In this document: piece after piece, positions 11,034 to 24,006 of the stretch
Layout: every line of letters starts with the position of its first letter
Position numbering within the stretch: the stretch's first letter is position 1
From: Agrypnia vestita
Lineage: Eukaryota > Arthropoda > Insecta > Trichoptera > Phryganeidae
DNA length: 64,000 bases
Assembly: GCA_016648135.1 (NCBI GenBank)
Contig: JADDOH010002592.1
Coordinates: 1 to 64,000, forward strand
Reading direction: 5' to 3'
Program-made: the position numbers and the translations under genes
Notes under the pieces: model-generated
Database searches by the model: none
What the model was told of the DNA's origin: nothing
Seen by the model: the letters and a program-made list of their open reading frames with translations, nothing else

Positions 11034-14000
11034 TAATTGTTAAAAATTAAAAATGGAGTTTCTTACAATAAATAACGTCGGTTTACAAAAATTAAAATAA
11101 TAATTTAATTATGAAAGAAGACCGCCCATCTATTCAAACCACTTACTAACTGCGGAATTAATGCCGGCGGACGTTGTCCTAGATAACCACAACAGACGAT
11201 TAAATAATAATCTAAATGGTATTATTTCATGTATTTTTATTCATTAATGATACATAAATATTATAACTGACTTATCCGACGTTATGACTTATTTTTTAAT
11301 ACATGATATTTTTTAATAACATATTCTATATATTAGATATTTACATGGTTTTTAAGATTTAATTATTTACGAGATAATTATAATTAAGTTAAATGATTAA
11401 ATAGTATTCTAAGAAACACGAATACCTAAGATTTTTAACTACCATCCATATTTGGTAGGGATAAAAGGACACAGAGTAAAGGGTAGGATTTAAAGGTGCA
11501 TATTAACATGCCCATATAATTAAAAAATTATTTTTTTATAGACACTGATGAATATTCCCAAATTATTGCTTTCGTGAATAGTTAAAAAATATTATTTTTG
11601 AATTATTACGTAGGTTACAAAGAATAAATGTTGATAATGTATGCATTAACTAATTTATTGTATATACTAACTTTCGGTAATGTATACATTAACTCGTAGT
11701 TAGTTAGTGGATATAATATAAACTAGTTTATATATAAATTATCGAAATAAAATCATTTGTCTATAACATTTTTAACCCGATCAAGATTGAACGAAAAATA
11801 CGTAGATATACGAAGGTTTCCATAAAAAAATGTAACCACTTAAATGATACCTACCCTTAGCAACCTAATTTTCAATTTTATGACATTAGAATTTTTGGAA
11901 AAAATCTTTCCCAACAAAAAATCGACACTTTGTTTAGGTAGGTATTATGTACGCGTGCATGACATGTAGAAATACATAGGTATCATTTATGGATAAAAAA
12001 ATATTTTTTTAAAAATCCAACTCACCTTAAAACTTTATTTTCATTAATCCAATATAACAGAATTATTCATGTTAATATTAAAAATAATATTAAGAAAAAA
12101 TACACATTTGAACTTAATTAAAAATCACACATCACTATAAAAAAAATCTGTTCACAAGTTATGTAAAGAATATTTATTTGATAAGGATTCACATAATTGA
12201 ATGTACCTCAAAGTTATTTTTTAAATTTAATTACTATTTACTTTCAAAATGCATAATGTTGTCAAAAGTAATTTTTAAAATTGTTTTATTCATAGCATTC
12301 GATACGAAATCATATTCGTCGTTTTCTCAACTCGAGTTTTCGCGAACATCGGGTTTGATTACTGACCGCGCGTCGATCTCGCGCGAGTATCAGACGAATA
12401 CTGGACAAGAAATGCGTTTTACAAACACACCTGCTTTGGATTGACTGATAATTCTTCAGTGGGAGTAAAGACATTCACCGACCCCAGATACGGATGGCAC
12501 CTATTCAGTGTGGCAGCATCATCATCAATCACAAGAGATTCAGATCCAACCAATAATTTTATTTTTTAATGAAGTGTTGAGATATTGCTCGTCGGTCGTG
12601 AATTTTTTTTGTTGATTCGCACTTGTATTGCAGTACTGAATGATTTGTACGCTATACGTGGATAGGTATATCTTTAGGATGTTTATGCTGTTTACTTCAC
12701 GGAGGTCATCTCACCGGAGATAGCTTTGTTAATTGATTAACGTAATGGATTAAATTGAGCTTTGTTCTAGCGGATGAGAGGAAGGTGATTTAATTCGTAT
12801 TTGATATCTGACACACTTATTCAGGGTTTTAATGAGGTAGAGATATCGATCAGAAAAATCTTCACGCTTATATTCAAAGCACATTTTGGTGTTGTAATAA
12901 ATAAAAGACATTCGTACTAATTTAATTATTTTAATCTGCATCTTGATCAGCTGGTTCAGAAGCTGTAAGGTTTTTTGAGATTGAGGTACCTGTATGACTT
13001 AATAAATTTCCTAGGATAAGCTTTAACCCGGTTTCAGAATTTTTTAATATTAATCATTGATAGCTATCATTGAAGACTGCACTCCTTTTAAAATATAGCT
13101 GAAGATTTTTCTGGATTTCTATTTTCTGGAATTAGCAACAGTCATGTAGAAGTGACACTGGTGAGCATTTATATTTGTATAGTACCGGTTAATGCAAATT
13201 TATCGAAATTCTATTCGACCGACTGCGACTTAATATTCGATCGATGATAGATCCTGTTAGCAATTTTGAGATGTGAACTAAAAGCATCACACCAAAAGAT
13301 TTTAATTGATTTCAAGTAAATTTAGAGAGAAATTTTACACATATTTTTACCACCGAAAAACAGGAACTACCCTTTGAAAAAACTAAACTATAAAAATACT
13401 AACCGTACCACTATATCTTTGACGCACATATTATAATTATCCATAAAATAACAGTTACGAGTCATAAATCATAGATAGAATTTTGACCAAAAAACAAAGA
13501 AATCTTATACACGATCAATATTTATATCCTACTATATACTAAATAATAATATAAATGAATAGCAGCGGAGAATATAATACCTACATTAGTCAAATTAGAG
13601 ATAAAGCGACTATAAATTTTCCAAGTTACATTTAAGCCGCATTTTGTACTAACAATAGCTTAGGTTAACTAATAATAAACTCCAAAGACAAAGTAGATCC
13701 GCTAAATCATTTAGGTATATACCTATAAACTGAATTTTTATGATTGTTCGGCATTTTATATAGGAAAAATGAAACATAATTATAATGATAGAGTAAAAGA
13801 ATAATAAATTCTCGGAATTCTTGAAGCGTTTTTGGAGACAGGCCACACATTTTAAACAGAAAACGGTATTGAGATTATTCATATAAATAATAATAAAAGC
13901 CTTAGATTTGATAATTTAGAAATATAACAAATCAAGAAATGCTTGAACACTAAAGCCAATACATTTAATAATCATCTAAATTCTAGGAACAACTCATTAT

Positions 14001-14117
14001 TTCATATATTTCCCATTTCAGTACAAACTTGTCAATCTCCCGTACCCTCACCATAACTGTAAACACGCCCTTGTTAAAAAATTAACTCGTTTATCAAAAT
14101 AAGTAAAGGATAATTAG
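11034..14117. other. AT-rich intergenic DNA
   Basis: No gene is seen. A slightly GC-richer patch at 12320-12500 includes GCGCGTCGATCTCGCGCGAG; the short frame across it (12178-12444) has no recognisable features. Confidence 0.5.
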
Positions 14118-14176
14118 TACGCGTCCACCCTGACGAAGATACAGTGGTACTGAAACCGGTAGACGTCCACTTGCTC
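14118..14176 (+). repeat. Family G hammerhead-like motif
   Basis: CUGACGA (14130-14136), a stem-loop of 15 bases (AGAUAC...GUACU), GAA, the self-complementary block ACCGGU, then A. Only the first stem I pair (C/G) is present, so this copy is weak. GTCCAC is directly repeated on both sides. Confidence 0.35.
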
Positions 14177-14629
14177 CAAATGGTTTATGCAAAGTTTTTA
14201 GTCAATTAAAATTAATAGACGATATGTGTTACTGTCATATATAAAAATACTTTAATAGTAATGTATCAATCGCTATAGAGCTATTTTAGTAATAATATTG
14301 TGTAATGATACCCAAACTAATCACTAATTAAACCTAGCAATACATTACTCCTATCAAGATGTTTAATTTTTTCATATCTTTTTCTAACATATAAATGCGC
14401 AAGTAAAGTACACAAATTTCAAATGTAAAGTGAGCCTTTTATATTTAATAAGACATTTTATTATGAACTAAGCATAGTTACTAGTACTCGTATATATATG
14501 TACATATTTTATTTATAAATTAATAATTATTATCAAAAATTCTGAATTCTTATTTTTTTATTATTTTCTATGTAAGATTTTTCCCACAGTATAAAGGTAC
14601 TTTTTTCAACACCAAAAAAATCTGTATTA

Positions 14630-14692
14630 AAAATGACTACGTTAAAAGTAAAAATGACTACGTTAAATAACTACGTTAAAAGACTACGTTAA
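14630..14692 (+). repeat. Short tandem repeat of ACTACGTTAAA
   Basis: ACTACGTTAA occurs four times in about 60 bases, with irregular spacers. Confidence 0.7.
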
Positions 14693-15239
14693 GTAAAAAA
14701 TTGTGAGAATTAATTTATTTTATTCAATTAATTAAACTATTTTCAATGTTAAAAATAATACATCGTTACACACCGTTATTTATATCAATTTTCATATTTT
14801 TTATAAACGTACTCTTCAAAAAATACTCAATTCTAAATATCCGCAAATACTGGCTGCAAACAAGGATGAATTACATCGCCAGAAAAGGAATAGCCCTCTT
14901 GCCTTATTTACTCGCGGAAAGCTAACTGTCGATTGATCTCCATCTGGGGCGACCATTTACTGTGTCTTAGCGCTTTGCAATTCTGACAGATTGCGCACAA
15001 TTTTTTCAGACACTCGTACGAAAGAATTTCATGTTACGATATCAATCAGAACAACCCGTTACTACTCTGAAATAGAACAAACCAGATCTATCCGAGCCGT
15101 CAATCAAAATTTTGAAAATACGCCGACTTACGCTCACGTAAATTAATTACTGTAATAAAAACAAAAGAAATATCTCTAAAAAACAAACATTCTCGTTTAT
15201 GCTCTTCAATTCTTTTGAAATTTTTTTGCCATTGGACAA

Positions 15240-15620
15240 CCCATGATACGGTAACTTCGACATGGTATTGTCACATAATACATAGACATAGACACACCCT
15301 GTTTTCGACGTGGTATTGCCAACAATACTCCTTGCTTTCGACACGGTATTGCAAGCCACAATAACATCAACACATCAGCCCTGAGATGGACCCTGCAATG
15401 GGATTCGAAATGTTGGCCAGAAAGGTCGTAGAAACCCGGCAGAATATCCCAAAAAACTTAAACCAGAAGATACTGAATGACCGTGAAAACCTAAGAATAT
15501 TTTTAACGAATAAAGTCACCACCAGAATTCAAACCTGGAACTGTGCATGCGAGAGTAATTCCAAAATTGAGCAGCCGTTGAGGAATGATTTTATTTTCAA
15601 CACCTTCCCATTGCCGTGAT
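15240..15620 (+). mobile_element. Penelope-type terminal sequence, family A1 (degraded)
   Basis: Three imperfect CGACNTGGTATTG units (15259-15355) are followed by CCCTGAGATGGACCCTGCAATGGG, GAAA, and the end sequence GACCGTGAAAACCTAAGAA. The same order is seen at 53530-53830, and the last part matches 24207-24390 and 56512-56700. The hammerhead-like core has lost two bases (CTGAGATGG instead of CTGATGATGG) and the ACGUC block is changed to ATGTT. The reading frame 15386-15619 is a by-product. Confidence 0.6.
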
Positions 15621-15639
15621 GCCTATTTTGATGAAAATA

Positions 15640-16670
15640 AAAAAAATTAGAACTTTATTAATTTTTTATTAATTTTAGTTATAATTTTTGTTTAATTTAA
15701 TTTGCAATGAATTTGTAACTATTCAAAGTGTATATAGAGTTTTTATTGATGCCTTTGTAATTTTTTATTGATACTTGTGTAATCTATACTATATAATTAA
15801 AAAATAAATTTTTGGCTAAAAACTTTCAAACAAAATTCTGCAATCTATGTCAATATCGTAAGCGCCCACCTTTTATATGGAGAATGCGGCATTAATTTAT
15901 TTGGCTGAAGATCATTTTTCTACTTTTTAAATATAAGCTAGGTTTCAATTTTTTTCTTCTTGTAATATAAGTAGATTTTCAATAATTTGCAAACTACTTG
16001 AATTTATTTCGTGTTTTTGTTAAAATAAATTAATTGTAATTTTTCTAATCGCTTAAGTTTTATTTGCACCACCACTTGAGATGGATCCGAGTAAGTTAAA
16101 TGGATTCACTTGTTTTTTTAGTGTATTTCTAATTTTGTGTAATACTGAGTAAAAGATACCACAAATATTATGAATCTGCCAACTATCGCTTGCCCAACAT
16201 AACTTGGCGTGCGGCGAATTTTGAACTAAAACCCGCCCCGCCCGTACCCGGCAGTAACCCCTCGCCCTGTCATTCAGTTCATTCTCGTCTTTGAGCGCGA
16301 GCTGTGTCATCTTGATTACCAATATACACTGAATTATTATGTCCGAAACATCCTAAACAGTCCGGGATGGTGCAAGAACAATTGCCAATGAAGTATTAAA
16401 GTTTTGCGAAGCTGAAAAAGCGAATAATGGACCGATATTATCGTCTGACAGTTTGACAGATAGAACGGCTGCCATTACTGCATGGTTTTTTTAGTGCTGC
16501 CCGACCAAATTTCTGTATTTAATACGACACCGTTCACCGGACATTCCGTACATTATGTATTGTGTAATACATTTACACCCTGGCAACTTCTGTTACGCGA
16601 CAGCGACGCCCTCTCTCGCATGCCTAGTTATAGTGGTACGTCTACAGAATTCTCGACATCCAGATCATCA
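15640..16670. other. AT-rich intergenic DNA, with ordinary composition at 16200-16650
   Basis: No gene recognised. The stretch 16200-16650 has closer to 50% GC, but its frames on both strands are short and lack domains. Confidence 0.45.
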
Positions 16671-16678
16671 CGGCCCAA

Positions 16679-16780
16679 TATATATTCATATATATATATA
16701 TATATTATATAAATTATAAGTATAGTATAATATTATATAAAATATTCTATAATATATATATATATATATATCTATATATA
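16679..16780. repeat. (TA)n-rich tract
   Basis: Runs of TA at 16681-16710 and 16752-16775 are joined by other AT-only sequence. They sit directly left of the hairpin element at 16826. Confidence 0.85.
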
Positions 16781-16825
16781 TTATAATTTTAAATCTAAAG
16801 AAAGGCTTTCCACGGGTACAATATA

Positions 16826-17120
16826 TGTTAGTTTCTAACTACTTTGGGGGTAACCCGCGTCAAATTCTGGTCGTCAGGACCAGTCGTGTCTGCCGAAGTT
16901 CGAACAGATCTCACTGTTCATCTTCAGGGCGCCTTGTCGATGAGCAGCTCACCGTCACGGTGAGCTCCGGACCCAAACGGTTGTACGCTTTTTGGAGAAG
17001 CAGCTCATCGACAAGCGCCCTGAAGAGGAACAGTGAGATCTGTTCGAAACGTCGGCAGAAACGACTGGTCCTGACGACCAGAATTTGACGCGGTTTACCC
17101 CCAAAGTAGTTAGACTAACA
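16826..17120. mobile_element. Long inverted-repeat (hairpin) element, family B
   Basis: Left arm (about 16827-16954) and right arm (about 16997-17118) are reverse complements over about 120 bases with few mismatches: both carry GTTAGT/ACTAAC-type ends, CTACTTTGGGGGTAA, CTGGTCGTCAGGACCAGTCG, GAACAGATCTCACTGTTC, and CTTGTCGATGAGCAGCTC. A spacer of about 45 bases separates the arms and holds its own small dyad (GAGCTCACCGTCACGGTGAGCTC). The element is much GC-richer than its surroundings, lies within TA-repeat DNA and encodes nothing. It is probably a non-autonomous Penelope-type element or an inverted pair of its termini. Confidence 0.75.
17017..17056 (+). ncRNA. Hammerhead-ribozyme-like motif B
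   Basis: GCC-CUGAAGA-G-GAACAG(UGAGAU)CUGUUC-GAA-ACGU-C-GGC. Stem I is GCC/GGC, stem II has six pairs, and ACGU is the self-complementary stem III with C as the base at the cleavage position. One extra base (G) lies between the core and stem II compared with the standard hammerhead. The partner arm on the minus strand (around 16890-16930) has CUGAAGA and the same stem II, but GAACUUC instead of GAAACGUC, so only the right arm looks complete. Confidence 0.5.
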
Positions 17121-18410
17121 TATATATATATTTATATATATATAAATAAATGTATATTAAAGATTGACCATAATAATCATACTTAAATAGTTTGTCAGTC
17201 TATTAAAAAAGCACAGTTAACTCGTTCACGATACCATAATTTTCCAAACCTGCCACTACCCTCCATTGTGTTTTATCTTGGCGAAAAAATTGTTCAATTT
17301 CATCAAAATCGTAATCAAAATTTAGCAACCGTTAATGACGAGTCTTCTGTACCAACAAAACTGCGGTTATTGTAAGTTGTCACATCTTATATTATGAAAA
17401 GTAATGTCGGTCTCGAAAATAAATAATATAAACAACTGCCACTCTACACGAACTATGATGAAACTAACGCATTGTGAAAATGGCGGTTTAGGTCATGGTT
17501 GATTTTCATATTTCATTTTAATAATATCTTCAAAATATGTTCTATTATTATTTTATCATGATATTTGTTTTTTAGCATTTTATACAAAGTGCACCGCGTA
17601 TTTTGATATTTTAGATAACTACTTCAGTGAATAAATAACTTATTTTATATCAAAATGGAAATAAATCTCCGCTTGCACCATTGATCATATTTTAGCCAAT
17701 TTAGATTGAAATAATAGTCTGGCATACATTGATAAAATAATTATCTCTAGACATTTTGAATCTACCGAGCTCTCCGTGTCCAACCAAAGTAGGTACATGA
17801 AAAAATAAGTTTTTTTTTCTATTGACAGTCATTCACTTAATATGATATAAATGTAGTAAAAATTACATTTATACTCTGTTCAATCATGATTTCAATACTT
17901 ATAACAACAAATTCAACTACGAAAATAAAATTTGAATTTCATCGTTCAGAAAAACAAAAATATAAACAAGTCACTATTATTTTTAAGTGTAGTAAAATTA
18001 TCAGCATTTTAGAAGACATTCATGAGCAGCATATATCCGTGAAACTTAATAAAGAGAAAAAAAAAGAGATTTTTATAGACTAATTTGGACTGTACACATA
18101 TTTTAATTTTTATTCTATGGTAAATGATCACTATTGAAACAACTCATCTATCAAAAAAAAAAAACAGTTAAGCTCATTTTCGACAACTGCAATGTAATGA
18201 AGGACATCAATACTTTGGAATAAAAATGTTTGTATATTCAAGATGACAATACTGAGATTCGGATTCTCCATTAAACCGAATGCAAAGCTTGGCGAAAGAC
18301 GAAAAATCTTAAACAAACATATTCATTACAAGTAGATCTACCAACCCATTATAACTAGACCCAACCTGAATAAATATCTGACGGTCATACACATATTGTT
18401 ATAATTAGTG
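17121..18410. other. AT-rich intergenic DNA
   Basis: Nothing recognisable. Reading frames of 60-65 codons here have the composition of random AT-rich DNA. Confidence 0.5.
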
Positions 18411-18656
18411 GAAAGCCAAAAGGGCGTTAGTGATTATTTTGAACTTTACAGCAAATGAAAATTCTGTCAATCTGATTTTGTCAGTGTTTCTTTAATAATT
18501 AAACGATTTCCATTGTTAATCCAAAACACATACATAATTTTTTTTTAAATAAAATAAAATTTGACAAAATCAGATTGACAGAACTTTCTTTTGCTGTCCT
18601 TTAAAGTTCGAAATAGTCACCACCACAAATACACTAATCACACCCTTTTGGCTTTC
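18411..18656. mobile_element. MITE-like inverted repeat, 246 bp
   Basis: The ends GAAAGCCAAAAGGG and CCCTTTTGGCTTTC are exact inverted copies. The arms continue with ACAGCAAA / TTTGCTGT and TCTGTCAATCTGATTTTGTCA / its complement, about 70-95 bases in all, with a spacer of about 90. There is no coding capacity. Confidence 0.7.
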
Positions 18657-20940
18657 TACTCTCGATATGTATTTTATACATTATCATTGTAACTTGTAAT
18701 TTGGTAATGTTTGGTTAAAATTTTATTTCGTAATAATGTAGTTGAAGGGCAATAAAAGGGAGTGATAGATCAAAGCAGAACGCCAATAACGTGTTGAAGA
18801 TAAGAAAAGAAAAAAGAGAGAACAAAAGGAGACTTTCTCAAAGAGAGTTTAACCTCTTTTGAAATATGACAGAATTCAATCGAAACAGCCTGTAGCAATA
18901 CAGCTGTCTAAGTGGATTCGGGGTTAAATTGCCACTAAAAGATCTAAACATTAAACTACCACTAGAAGATCTAAAAACCCAAAGAACAGTATTCTTTGGA
19001 CACAAAGGATACCAGTAATGATGACCATGTTTAACAACTGTATCTCAGTAATGCAATTGTTTTTTTTACACATTGCTATATTATTGGTTGCCCTGTATAT
19101 TCTCACACAAACTAACTTAACAGATGAAATAAATCGTGTCTCGATACAAGATAGCATATTGTGGGTTCCCAAAAAAACTTGAAATAGTCTTCCCATTGCA
19201 CCAGTGAATATAACTACTGGTATCCATTTAAAAAATAAAACCAAGATATTACTGCCATTATTTTTTATAACTATGGCAGCTACAACAGTACCGTAATTAT
19301 AAAAACTTCAACCACGTACGAAATATAAAAGCGAAGAATCTTCTTGAAAATTTCATGCCTATTCTGTTGATAAATGTAACATTATTCTTTATATTTCTTT
19401 TGTTACATCTCTTCGTTACGGTAACACCAAACGTATTTATTTTCATTATTCCCCTTGTCGACAAAATGATCTAACAAGTAAGAAAAAACGATTTAATTTT
19501 TTTATTTTTAGCACTGGTTTTCAACTCGATGAAATGCTTGTCGAAGAAATTTTTTTAACAGTATAAATTACTATTTTATAGTTCGTATCTACCTACATAC
19601 AAATTATATCTAAATAAGTATTAATTAAAGAAAGACCAGTAATAATAGTTCATAAATCATCATATGCATTAATTTAAATGATGTTACATTTTATTTCAAT
19701 CTTGCTTTATTAGAATATAACTGTTTGATAATTAAAATAAATTAGATTAATTTTCATTTACAAGGTTATAGGGTAAGAAAAAAAAGAAATGTTTCACAAA
19801 CAACTAATTTACTTAAAATCAATATACCGCTGTATTACTAAATGTATAACCAATATATTACTAAATTTCACGAAATTACTATAAGTTACCGTGGCATAAT
19901 TGGTAACACATTTCCACAGCATTCCTTTTTTGACTGTATATTTTTTGATGAATAGATTTTTTTAATATCGTTCTTAATAAATCATTTAAATTGTTTCGAA
20001 ATTGATTTGCTAAAAAGCCTCAATTAAAGATAGAGTTGGTAAAGCAATTTATGAATTTATCGTATGCAAAGCACGTAGCTAAATGCATACAATAAAAATT
20101 AAAACATTATTTTGAATTATCATTTTTTGTCAAAGAGCGCTTCGGCTATGAAGTGACACTTCACTTTTGCAATATTTGGTCATAAAAAGTCTGATGAAGT
20201 ATAAAAATCCCCACGAATTCAATCCTATCTTAATATTTAACTAACGGGATGCTATGTTAATTGACCTTATATGAATTATATGAATGCCTAGAATTGTATT
20301 TCCCACAGAATAATAGAATATGCATAATACTGTTCTATTTGTAATACTATAATAATTATTATTATTATTGTTATGATACTATATGTGTCTTTTAGAAATT
20401 TGTCAATAGTACAACAATCCTTCAAGCTTATTTCCCAAATAGACGTTGTAGACTCTCTGCATCCTTTCGAATTTTCCGCCTATCTTATTCCTAGACGCCC
20501 CCGGGGGCGAGGTCTCATTAGCGTCCCCTCACAGACCTTACGGAATGCTCTGGAATTGTCACAATATACATAACCACACACACCCTCATCGTGTAGGGGA
20601 TGGAAAACACTGAAATAAATTCCTGGTACTCTCAGTTGTAAAGCTGGGTGCTAACAACTCTTTCGTATTAAAAAGTAAGCAAGTTAATTGGATGCATTTA
20701 TGTGAAGGCGTCCAACCGAAATAAACATGGAATTGAGAAAATGGCTTTTAAAATTTTTAATTTACAAAAACCTAACACGTCGATATTTAATTCATCATTG
20801 CACGGACTTTAACAGATAATATATTTATTTAAATGTGTAAGAAAAAAATATTTAAACGACAGAATATGGAATAACTTGCGATTGGATTTTTTCTACTATC
20901 CCATTTATCAATTGTAACCAGAGATGCTTAAAAGAAGCAA
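18657..20940. other. AT-rich intergenic DNA
   Basis: No gene recognised. A GC-richer spot at 20488-20540 (GACGCCCCCGGGGGCGAGG) contains a short GC dyad, CGCCCCCGGGGGCG. Confidence 0.45.
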
Positions 20941-20966
20941 TGCACTGTTCCGAATACCTGGTAATA

Positions 20967-21259
20967 TGTCACGTGGAACAACACTATCGAATGATTGAGA
21001 ACGGCCTATATCCTGGGTGAAATATTTGGAAAACGTCTACGAACGTCTAGAAACGCCTGGTACAACCGAGAAGCAACGAGAACCATCTCCTTAATACTAG
21101 AATAATCTAGAAAGTACGAAAATACCAGTATTTGCAGGTAGGTATAAATAGCGCGGATCTAGGCCGCCCGGGCAGTTGCCGTGTTTGACAGTTCGTTAAT
21201 AAATCACTAATTAATTTTCAATATTTTCATTCATTCCTCCCTAGCCAGGACACGTGACA
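20967..21259 (+). mobile_element. Solo LTR, 293 bp
   Basis: It begins TGTCACGTG and ends CACGTGACA, so it has TG...CA ends in a nine-base inverted repeat. A TATA box (TATAAATA, 21143-21150) is followed by CAGTTGCC about 25 bases on and by AATAAA at 21198-21203, the promoter, start and polyadenylation order of an LTR. U3 holds several TCTAGAA/GAAC words resembling heat-shock elements. No exact target duplication is visible (GTAATA left, AAATC right), and no matching second LTR is in the window. Gypsy-like by size and layout only. Confidence 0.6.
21143..21150 (+). promoter_or_regulatory. TATA box of the solo LTR
   Basis: TATAAATA lies about 25 bases before an initiator-like CAGTTGCC in GC-rich context. 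Confidence 0.55.
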
Positions 21260-21853
21260 AAATCTAAATGTACGAAAAACAATACTCAATCTGTTCTATG
21301 TGCGTTGGATCAAATATAAGTGACATTGTTAAATGCCAGCTTTTTTATATATACCATGTGATATGGATTTATTATAATTAATAATAATTAATTTTGATAT
21401 AACATTAAACATCTTTGTTTCATCAGTTGTCATTTCTGTTTTATTTCTCTTGTAAAAAAATTCTTATTTGTCTTGAATAAAAAATATTTAATTGTCTGCG
21501 TTTCAATTGATCTTTAGAAATATGATAATTTAAAATCTGGGTTATAAAAAACACTCGCACATAACTAATTTTTAACATTTTGTGGGTTGGAAGCTTTCTG
21601 CACAACTGCGTCCAGTTATGCCACACAACCTCGCCTTGGTTTATTTTTATATTTATTAAAAATAACTGAACACCTCTGTATAATTATTATTGCGGTGTAT
21701 TTATTAAAATTACAACATTTTACGGTATTTGAAGAAGAAATTACCATGACTTAACAGAATGTTGGTGCATAGCATAATATACAGAATTTATGCACTGCGG
21801 TTTAAAATTTAATTAAAAAGTATTGAATACAAATGTTGCAATTATTTTATTAC

Positions 21854-21990
21854 TAGCTGTAACCCGTCAAAAATGGCGATACTATTACATGTCAGCTTAA
21901 GTATTTATTAATTTTAAAAAAAGTTTTTATAAATAAGTAACGGACGTGACGGGAAGTAACGGATAGACAGACAATGAAATAATGATTTTT
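21854..21990 (+). repeat. Short ACTAGCTGT-type repeat
   Basis: ACTAGCTGTAACCCG opens a short segment ending in GACAGACAATG. The same opening and tail style mark the longer elements at 22851 and 44963, which suggests truncated members of one non-LTR (possibly RTE-like) group. Confidence 0.35.
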
Positions 21991-22089
21991 GGGATATTTG
22001 GCACAAAAACAGGCGTGACGTGCACATATATTTTATGGATAATTTCTCACATATCAACAATTTCATTAAATTATTATCAATTATATTTT

Positions 22090-22200
22090 AGTCAACATGT
22101 AGTTGGTACACGCATCGTCTGCGAGCGTAATATTAAAACCGTGTCAGACTAAGCCCCTTATATGCACACTGCAAAAGAATAGAATGTACAAAGGTATAAG
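22090..22200 (+). repeat. Dispersed repeat, also present inverted at 53335-53450
   Basis: Shared words include TTGGTACACGCATCGTCTGCG, AATATTAAAACNGTNTCAG and ATATNCACACTGCAA, reading on the opposite strand at 53335-53450. Confidence 0.55.
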
Positions 22201-22850
22201 ATCAAACAAAAAGGTTTTTTTTACTGTTGCATCAATAATATTTTGTCAATTGGTATATAATATTCTTTTTCAATTTGGGTTTACAATCTGAGAATCTGTA
22301 TAACTTTGCGAATTATTATTCAATTATTATTTTATTTGATAAATAAATGATATTATAGATTGTGGATAAAGCATATTTGAACAGAAATAACTAATATAGT
22401 ATCCTTTTTTAGATAAAACTTTAAAAAAATCCTTAAACCAAAGTAAACACGTCCCAATATCACCGTTTATGTCAGCTCTAAGAGCTTTCTGGATTTTTGC
22501 CTTATCGAAGTCTTGCGATCCTCTTTGCCTTGAATAGTAGTTTTCCAACAGAGAATTTGCAGCCTCGCTGCATACTTTTGATCATCGTCTGCCCATCACA
22601 TTTCGGCGATCCAAGAGCCAAGACCCTTTGGTGTTTCCTCATAGACCTTATGAATATTGCTGACATATTTGAATATTGGAAAGCCTCGATAAGATCAGCG
22701 TTTGTGCGGGTGCCACATTAAATACTTTTCTTAACTGATCCGTATTTCTGATAAGTATTCTCCGAAATTTGTTTTCGAATACACCGATTTAATTATATAA
22801 AATATAATAATTTATTGAAGTCTTTGACCATTTATACTAAACTAGCTGTC

Positions 22851-23967
22851 CTTATCCGGCGTTGCACGGGTTAAGGATTAAGTTTAAAATAAATTTGTGG
22901 GGGGAAACATAGGTTTGATTCGAATGGTATAGATTTTCATCGAAAATATATAAGCGGAGGGGAAGGGTTAAAAGAATATGGGGAATTGTCGCATATGTTA
23001 CCCGCCCAGCCCTAACGAATAAGTTTCCAAATTTTGAGTCCGATTGGTCAAACGGTACAGATTTGCATCGAAAATATGTCAGGGGGAGGAGAAGGGTTAT
23101 GAGAATCGGGGGAAAATATCGCCTATGTTACTCGCCGAGTCCTAAAGAATAAGTTTCCTAATTTTGAGTCCGATCGGTCAAACGGTACAGATTTTCATCG
23201 AAAATATGTCAGGGGAAATGGAAGAAGTAAGAGAACAGGGGGGAAATATCGCCTAAGTTACTCGCTGAGTCCTAAAGAATAAGTTTCCTAATTTTGAGTC
23301 CGATTGGTCAAACGGTACAGATTTTCATAGAAAATATGTTAGGGGAAATGGAAGGGGTATAAAAACAGGGGAAAAATGTTTGTCTATGTTAAGTTAGGAT
23401 TAAGTTTAAATTAAATTTGTGAGGGTAAATAAAGTTTCGATTCGAATGGTATAGATTTTCATTGAAAATATATAAGCGGAGGGGAATAGGGGGGGAAATG
23501 TCGCATATGTTACCCGCCTAGAACTCGACGAATAAGTTTCCAAATTTTGAGTTCGATTGGTCAAACGGTACAGATTTGCATCGAAAATATGTCAGGGGGA
23601 GGGGAAGGGGTATGAGAATAGGGGGGAAATATCGCCTATGTCAATTGCCGAGTCCTAAAGAATAAGTTTCCAAATTTTAAGTCCAATCGGTACAGATTTG
23701 CATAGAAAATATGGCACAGGGAAGGAAAGGGGTTTGAGAATAGGGGGGAAATATCGTCTAAGTTTCCCGCCGAGTCCTAAAGAATAAGTTTCCAAATTTT
23801 GTGTCCGATCGGTCGAACGGTCCAGATTCGCATCGAAAATTGGTCAGGGGGAGGGGAAGGGGTAAGAGAACAGGGGAAAATGTTGCCTATGTTACCCGCC
23901 GGGTCCCAAAGCATAAGTATGCAAAATTTGAATTGAATCGGACAAACGGTGTGGATTTGTATAGAGA

Positions 23968-24006
<39 letters not shown>

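Noticed and set aside
15386..15619. 77-codon protein starting MDPAMGFE, and similar frames at 24209 and 56420
   Set aside because: The repeated peptide is the chance translation of the Penelope-type terminal sequence and its hammerhead-like motif, as the same DNA appears in several orientations.
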